Part shown: in pieces, positions 11,804-14,837 of the stretch
Position numbering within the stretch: position 1 is the stretch's first letter
Layout: each line of letters begins with the position of its first letter
NCBI GenBank assembly: GCA_945645715.1
Contig: CALZFJ010000012.1
Span: 1 to 14,837, forward strand
Direction of reading: 5' to 3'
DNA from: an uncultured Prevotellaceae bacterium
GTDB lineage: Bacteria > Bacteroidota > Bacteroidia > Bacteroidales > Muribaculaceae
DNA length: 14,837 nucleotides
The notes under the pieces: model-generated
Told to the model about the DNA's origin: nothing
The model's input: only the letters and a program-made list of their open reading frames with translations
Databases searched by the model: none
Position numbers and translations under genes: made by a program

Positions 11804-12490
11804 GTGTATTTTTGCATCGTGAAACTTTGCCACACAGTGTGTGGTGAAAATAAACAATTGAGTGAAGTGGAAAAGAATAATGAGAATTTGAGCTTCTTCA
11901 AGAAGCACCCTATATTAGTAAATCTGATGGCAATTTGCCTTGCCACATTCTTGTTGTGTACCATTGCTATGATTGGCTTGGATATTTTCACAGAGCATGG
12001 AAAATACAAGACTGTCCCCGATGTGAAACGACTTCAGTTGAGCGATGCCATTGCAAGAATTGAGTCGGCAGGCTTCAGATGTGAGATTACCGATTCAACA
12101 TACAACGAAAATTTCCCTCTTGGCTCTGTGATTGACCAAGAGCCTAAATCGGGGTCTGAGGCAAAATCACTTCGTACTATTTACCTTAGCCTGAATGCTT
12201 CGAGCCCTCGATTGGTTGCATTGCCAAATCTTAACGATATGTCGGTGCGACAGGGTGAATCCACACTCATTGGTCTTGGATTCCGTAATGTTACTATAAC
12301 CCGTGTGCCTTCGCCATATAAGGACTTGATTTTGAGTATTACCGCTGATGGTCGCTCCATAACATCGGGCACAAAGTTGCCTCTATCTGCCCGCATTAAC
12401 CTCACAGTTGGCGATGGCGAAGATCTTGAGCTAACCACTAACGACTCAATAGAAGCGGTTAATACCGATGATTTCGATCTCGATTTCTAA
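11804..12490 (+). CDS. Membrane-anchored PASTA-domain protein (start uncertain)
   Basis: The frame holds a short cytoplasmic N-terminus, one membrane helix (about residues 36-58, ILVNLMAICLATFLLC and onward) and two PASTA domains outside the inner membrane. The first runs about 66-130 (KTVPDVKRLQLSDAIARIES, later GSVIDQEPKSGSEAKS). The second runs about 134-208 (LVALPNLNDMSVRQGESTLI onward). An acidic tail ends DDFDLDF. PASTA domains bind peptidoglycan fragments and are usually part of Ser/Thr kinases or penicillin-binding proteins; here they stand alone on a single anchor, a form seen in Bacteroidota. The ATG at 11804 overlaps a candidate -7 box (11807-11814), so the true start may be TTG 11858 or GTG 11867, both just before ENLSFFKKHP. 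rluD-like and acyltransferase genes follow on the same strand. Confidence 0.82.
   Translation: MYFCIVKLCHTVCGENKQLSEVEKNNENLSFFKKHPILVNLMAICLATFLLCTIAMIGLDIFTEHGKYKTVPDVKRLQLSDAIARIESAGFRCEITDSTYNENFPLGSVIDQEPKSGSEAKSLRTIYLSLNASSPRLVALPNLNDMSVRQGESTLIGLGFRNVTITRVPSPYKDLILSITADGRSITSGTKLPLSARINLTVGDGEDLELTTNDSIEAVNTDDFDLDF
11807..11814 (+). promoter_or_regulatory. Candidate -7 box for the PASTA-domain gene
   Basis: TATTTTTG matches TAnnTTTG exactly, but no TTTG lies at the right distance upstream. If real, the start codon must lie downstream of about 11820. Confidence 0.35.
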
Positions 12491-12589
12491 TATTGCTCAC
12501 CTCGGTTTTAAGTTTCATTTCAAAACTATGCTAACGACATTCACGTTGTTTGCATTTCGACCGAAAGCATCATTTTTATTGACAAAATT

Positions 12590-13666
12590 ATGGATGATTC
12601 TGAATATAATTCAATAGAAAACGACGACATTTATCAACCTGACTATATCGATGGCGAACGTGAGCTTTGGGAACATCACCACTTTGTCGCCGACAAAGGA
12701 CAAGCTCTCCTTCGCATCGACAAATATCTCGTCACTCGCATCTTCGGGACCTCTCGCAACCGCATTCAGCAGGCTGCTGAGGCTGATTGCATCATTGTGA
12801 ATGGTAAACCGGTAAAATCGAATTACCGTGTGAAGCCTCTCGACGACATTCGAGTGGTTATGGATCGTCCTAAATATGAGAACGAAATCATTCCCGAAGA
12901 CATTCCGCTTGATATTGTTTATGAAGATGACGACCTGCTTGTGGTAAATAAGCCGGCAGGACTGGTTGTGCACCCCGGGCACGGCAATTACTCAGGCACT
13001 CTGGTTAATGCACTTGCCTATCATTTCAAGGATAATCCCGAATACGACGTAAACGATCCGCGAATGGGGCTCGTTCACCGTATCGACAAGGATACATCGG
13101 GACTTCTCGTTATTGCCAAAACGCCCGATGCTAAGACTGCACTGGGCAAGCAGTTCTTCAATAAAACCACTAAGCGACAATATGTTGCGCTTGTTTGGGG
13201 AGAAATGGAAGCTGTCGATGGCACTATTGTGGGCAATATCGCACGCAACCCAAAGGATCGCTTGCAAATGGCTGTATTTCCTGAAGATAGCGGTATTGGA
13301 AAGCATGCCGTCACACACTGGCACACAATTGAGAACCTTCGTCACGTTGCACTGGTGCAATGTCAGCTCGAAACAGGACGCACCCACCAGATTCGTGTAC
13401 ACATGAAGCACATAGGTCACCCGCTTTTCAACGATGAACGATATGGCGGCGACGTGGTGCTGCGCGGCGTAAATTCGGGAAAATATATGCAATTCATCAA
13501 GAATTGCTTTGCTGTGTGTCCGCGTCAGGCACTCCACGCCAAGACCTTGGGATTTGTTCACCCGCGCACCCGGCAACAAATGGATTTTGACAGCCCCATT
13601 CCCGATGATATGCAACAACTTATCACGAAGTGGGAAAACTACATCACGGCAAAAGATGACCAATGA
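12590..13666 (+). CDS. Large-subunit rRNA pseudouridine synthase, RluD/RluC type
   Basis: This 358-residue protein has an S4 RNA-binding domain (about 38-95: RIDKYLVTRIFGTSRNRIQQ, later IIVNGKPVKSNYRVKPLD) and a pseudouridine synthase domain (about 105-345). The catalytic motif HRIDKDTSGLL lies at 163-173, with D168 as the nucleophile. The conserved VVNKPAGLVVHPG (118-130) and ETGRTHQIRVHMKHIGHPLF are also present. The family isomerises uridines in 23S rRNA; RluD acts on helix 69. RluD is the best guess from the S4 domain, but paralogues modify other sites. There is an acidic N-terminal extension of about 30 residues before the S4 domain. The gap to the PASTA gene is 99 bases, with no clear promoter or terminator, so they may share a transcript. 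Confidence 0.9.
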   Translation: MDDSEYNSIENDDIYQPDYIDGERELWEHHHFVADKGQALLRIDKYLVTRIFGTSRNRIQQAAEADCIIVNGKPVKSNYRVKPLDDIRVVMDRPKYENEIIPEDIPLDIVYEDDDLLVVNKPAGLVVHPGHGNYSGTLVNALAYHFKDNPEYDVNDPRMGLVHRIDKDTSGLLVIAKTPDAKTALGKQFFNKTTKRQYVALVWGEMEAVDGTIVGNIARNPKDRLQMAVFPEDSGIGKHAVTHWHTIENLRHVALVQCQLETGRTHQIRVHMKHIGHPLFNDERYGGDVVLRGVNSGKYMQFIKNCFAVCPRQALHAKTLGFVHPRTRQQMDFDSPIPDDMQQLITKWENYITAKDDQ

Positions 13667-13682
13667 GAATAAATATTTCAGC

Positions 13683-13710
13683 AAAAAAGTTTTCCTATTC
13701 CAACTTTTTT
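13683..13710. terminator. AT-rich hairpin terminator after the pseudouridine synthase gene
   Basis: AAAAAAGTT (13683-13691) and AACTTTTTT (13702-13710) are perfect 9-base inverted arms around a ten-base loop, 16 bases after the stop. The T6 at the 3' end is part of the stem, and the stem has only two G-C pairs, so it is a weak but plausible terminator that could work in both directions. Confidence 0.5.
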
Positions 13711-13713
13711 GAT

Positions 13714-13721
13714 TAACTTTG
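13714..13721 (+). promoter_or_regulatory. Probable -7 promoter box of the acyltransferase gene
   Basis: TAACTTTG is a perfect TAnnTTTG, 30 bases before the ATG at 13752. TTTC at 13691-13694 stands 19 bases upstream as an imperfect -33 element, inside the preceding terminator hairpin. Confidence 0.5.
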
Positions 13722-13751
13722 AAAAAAGTATGTATAACTAATACACGTTAT

Positions 13752-14837
13752 ATGGATTGTAATGAAATAAAAGTTCCTGCAGAATTTTCAGATATTTGCC
13801 CTTTTAGCGACGAAGTATTTCACAGCGAAATGGCAAAGTTAGTTGAAGAACCGGGCTTCAAGCATGCCGTCACCTATGCTATGCCCAATATCGACTACGA
13901 CCAGTTCTGCCAACAGCTCCTTAAAATCACCAACAAACGAGATTTCCAGATTGGCATTATGCACCCATTCCTCGAAATGCTCGAGCACAAGACTACTGCC
14001 GGCGTTTCATGCAGCGGGACAGAGATGATTGACGATAATGCTCCCAATGTTTTCATCACTAATCACCGCGATATCGTGCTCGATGCCTCTTTCCTGAACA
14101 TAAATCTTATTCGCCAGAATAAGCCTACTACCGAAGTCGCCATTGGTAACAATCTTCTTATCTATGATTGGATTTCATCACTGGTGCGACTTAACCGCAG
14201 TTTCATTGTGAAACGTGATATGAGTAAGCGTCAGACCTTTGAGGCTGCACAGCAGCTTTCGGGCTACATTCATTTCACATTAACACAGAAAAAACAGTCG
14301 GTTTGGATTGCCCAGCGCGAAGGCCGCTGCAAAGACAGTAACGACCGTACACAGGAGAGTCTCATAAAAATGCTTGCTCTTGGTGGCGGAAAGTGTCTCA
14401 TTCAAAGCCTCAAGGAAATCAATCTTATGCCGGTGTCGATCAGCTATGAATTTGACCCCAACGATTATCTCAAAGCAAAGGAATTCCTGCTCAAGAGCAA
14501 GGATCCCAACTTCAAGAAATCGCAGCGCGACGATCTCTTCAGTATGGAGACCGGTTTGCTGCAATACAAGGGCCGTGTGCACTTCACCTTTACGAAGAGC
14601 ATAAATGAGGAACTCGACAAGATTCCTGCCGATACCGATAAGAACGAAATTGTGCGCCACATTTGTCACATTATCGACCGCGCTATCCATCTCAACTACC
14701 GATTCTATCCTTGCAATTACATCTCCTATGATATTGTAGAGGACAGTAACAGATTTGCCGACAAGTATTCGGCTGAAGAGAAGGCGGAATTTCTCGATTA
14801 CGTTGAAAAGCAGCTCGCAAAGGTTGATATCCCAGTC
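13752..14837 (+). CDS. PlsC-type glycerol-phosphate acyltransferase (cut by window edge)
   Basis: The frame is open from the ATG at 13752 to the end of the window (362 residues) with no stop seen. Acyltransferase motifs appear in order: VFITNHRDIVLDASF (100-114; motif I, His105), SFIVKRDMSK (150-159; motif II-like) and IAQREGRCKD (186-195; motif III, EGR). A block MPVSISYEFDPND follows, where motif IV is expected. The family transfers an acyl chain to glycerol-3-phosphate or lysophosphatidate in membrane lipid synthesis, at the cytoplasmic face. Motif I has five residues between His and the downstream Asp (D111) instead of the usual four. The N-terminal 85 residues are helical and not part of the catalytic core. 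Homologues in Bacteroidales are, from memory, somewhat under 400 residues, so only a short tail is probably missing. Confidence 0.83.
   Translation, partial: MDCNEIKVPAEFSDICPFSDEVFHSEMAKLVEEPGFKHAVTYAMPNIDYDQFCQQLLKITNKRDFQIGIMHPFLEMLEHKTTAGVSCSGTEMIDDNAPNVFITNHRDIVLDASFLNINLIRQNKPTTEVAIGNNLLIYDWISSLVRLNRSFIVKRDMSKRQTFEAAQQLSGYIHFTLTQKKQSVWIAQREGRCKDSNDRTQESLIKMLALGGGKCLIQSLKEINLMPVSISYEFDPNDYLKAKEFLLKSKDPNFKKSQRDDLFSMETGLLQYKGRVHFTFTKSINEELDKIPADTDKNEIVRHICHIIDRAIHLNYRFYPCNYISYDIVEDSNRFADKYSAEEKAEFLDYVEKQLAKVDIPV

Noticed and set aside
12992..13684. A 230-residue minus-strand frame opposite the pseudouridine synthase gene.
   Set aside because: It covers the catalytic half of a clear RluD-type gene on the other strand and shows no motif.

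Overview
The window looks like a chromosomal segment of a Bacteroidota bacterium, most likely order Bacteroidales (gut type). The reasons are several promoters of the TTTG-N19/20-TAnnTTTG class, almost no Shine-Dalgarno sequences, A-rich short leaders, and gene families typical of the order (DUF486, YcxB-like, the DAHP synthase-chorismate mutase fusion, OmpP1/FadL-like porin). A family-level assignment, for example Muribaculaceae, cannot be made safely. Nothing looks horizontally acquired: there is no insertion sequence, integrase, tRNA, rRNA or CRISPR array.

Layout. On the left, on the minus strand, lie a hot-dog acyl-CoA thioesterase and the 5' end of dprA, which runs off the left edge. Divergent from them is a three-gene plus-strand operon: a secreted Ntn-hydrolase of the C45 type, a DUF486 membrane protein and a YcxB-like membrane protein. 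Next comes an ECF sigma factor with its own promoter and a structured leader, followed by an unrecognised 55-residue protein, a terminator, and a small Ig-like lipoprotein.

The centre (about 4577-8730) holds the most interesting feature. It is a complete Phe/Tyr operon: prephenate dehydratase, class I aminotransferase, DAHP synthase fused to chorismate mutase, and prephenate dehydrogenase. A transcription attenuator precedes it. The attenuator has a canonical promoter, a previously unlisted 17-codon leader peptide with nine consecutive Phe/Tyr codons, an antiterminator segment directly after the leader stop, and an overlapping intrinsic terminator 14 bases before pheA. The predicted logic is that shortage of charged tRNA-Phe or tRNA-Tyr stalls the leader ribosome, frees the antiterminator and turns on carbon entry into the pathway together with both end branches. 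The operon ends in a strong convergent terminator.

On the right, on the minus strand, are a secreted Tyr/Trp/His- and Ser/Gly/Arg-rich protein of unknown function and an OmpP1/FadL-like outer-membrane beta-barrel. Divergent from these are a membrane-anchored PASTA-domain protein, an RluD-type pseudouridine synthase, and a PlsC-type glycerol-phosphate acyltransferase that runs off the right edge. All functional calls come from reading motifs; no database search was run.
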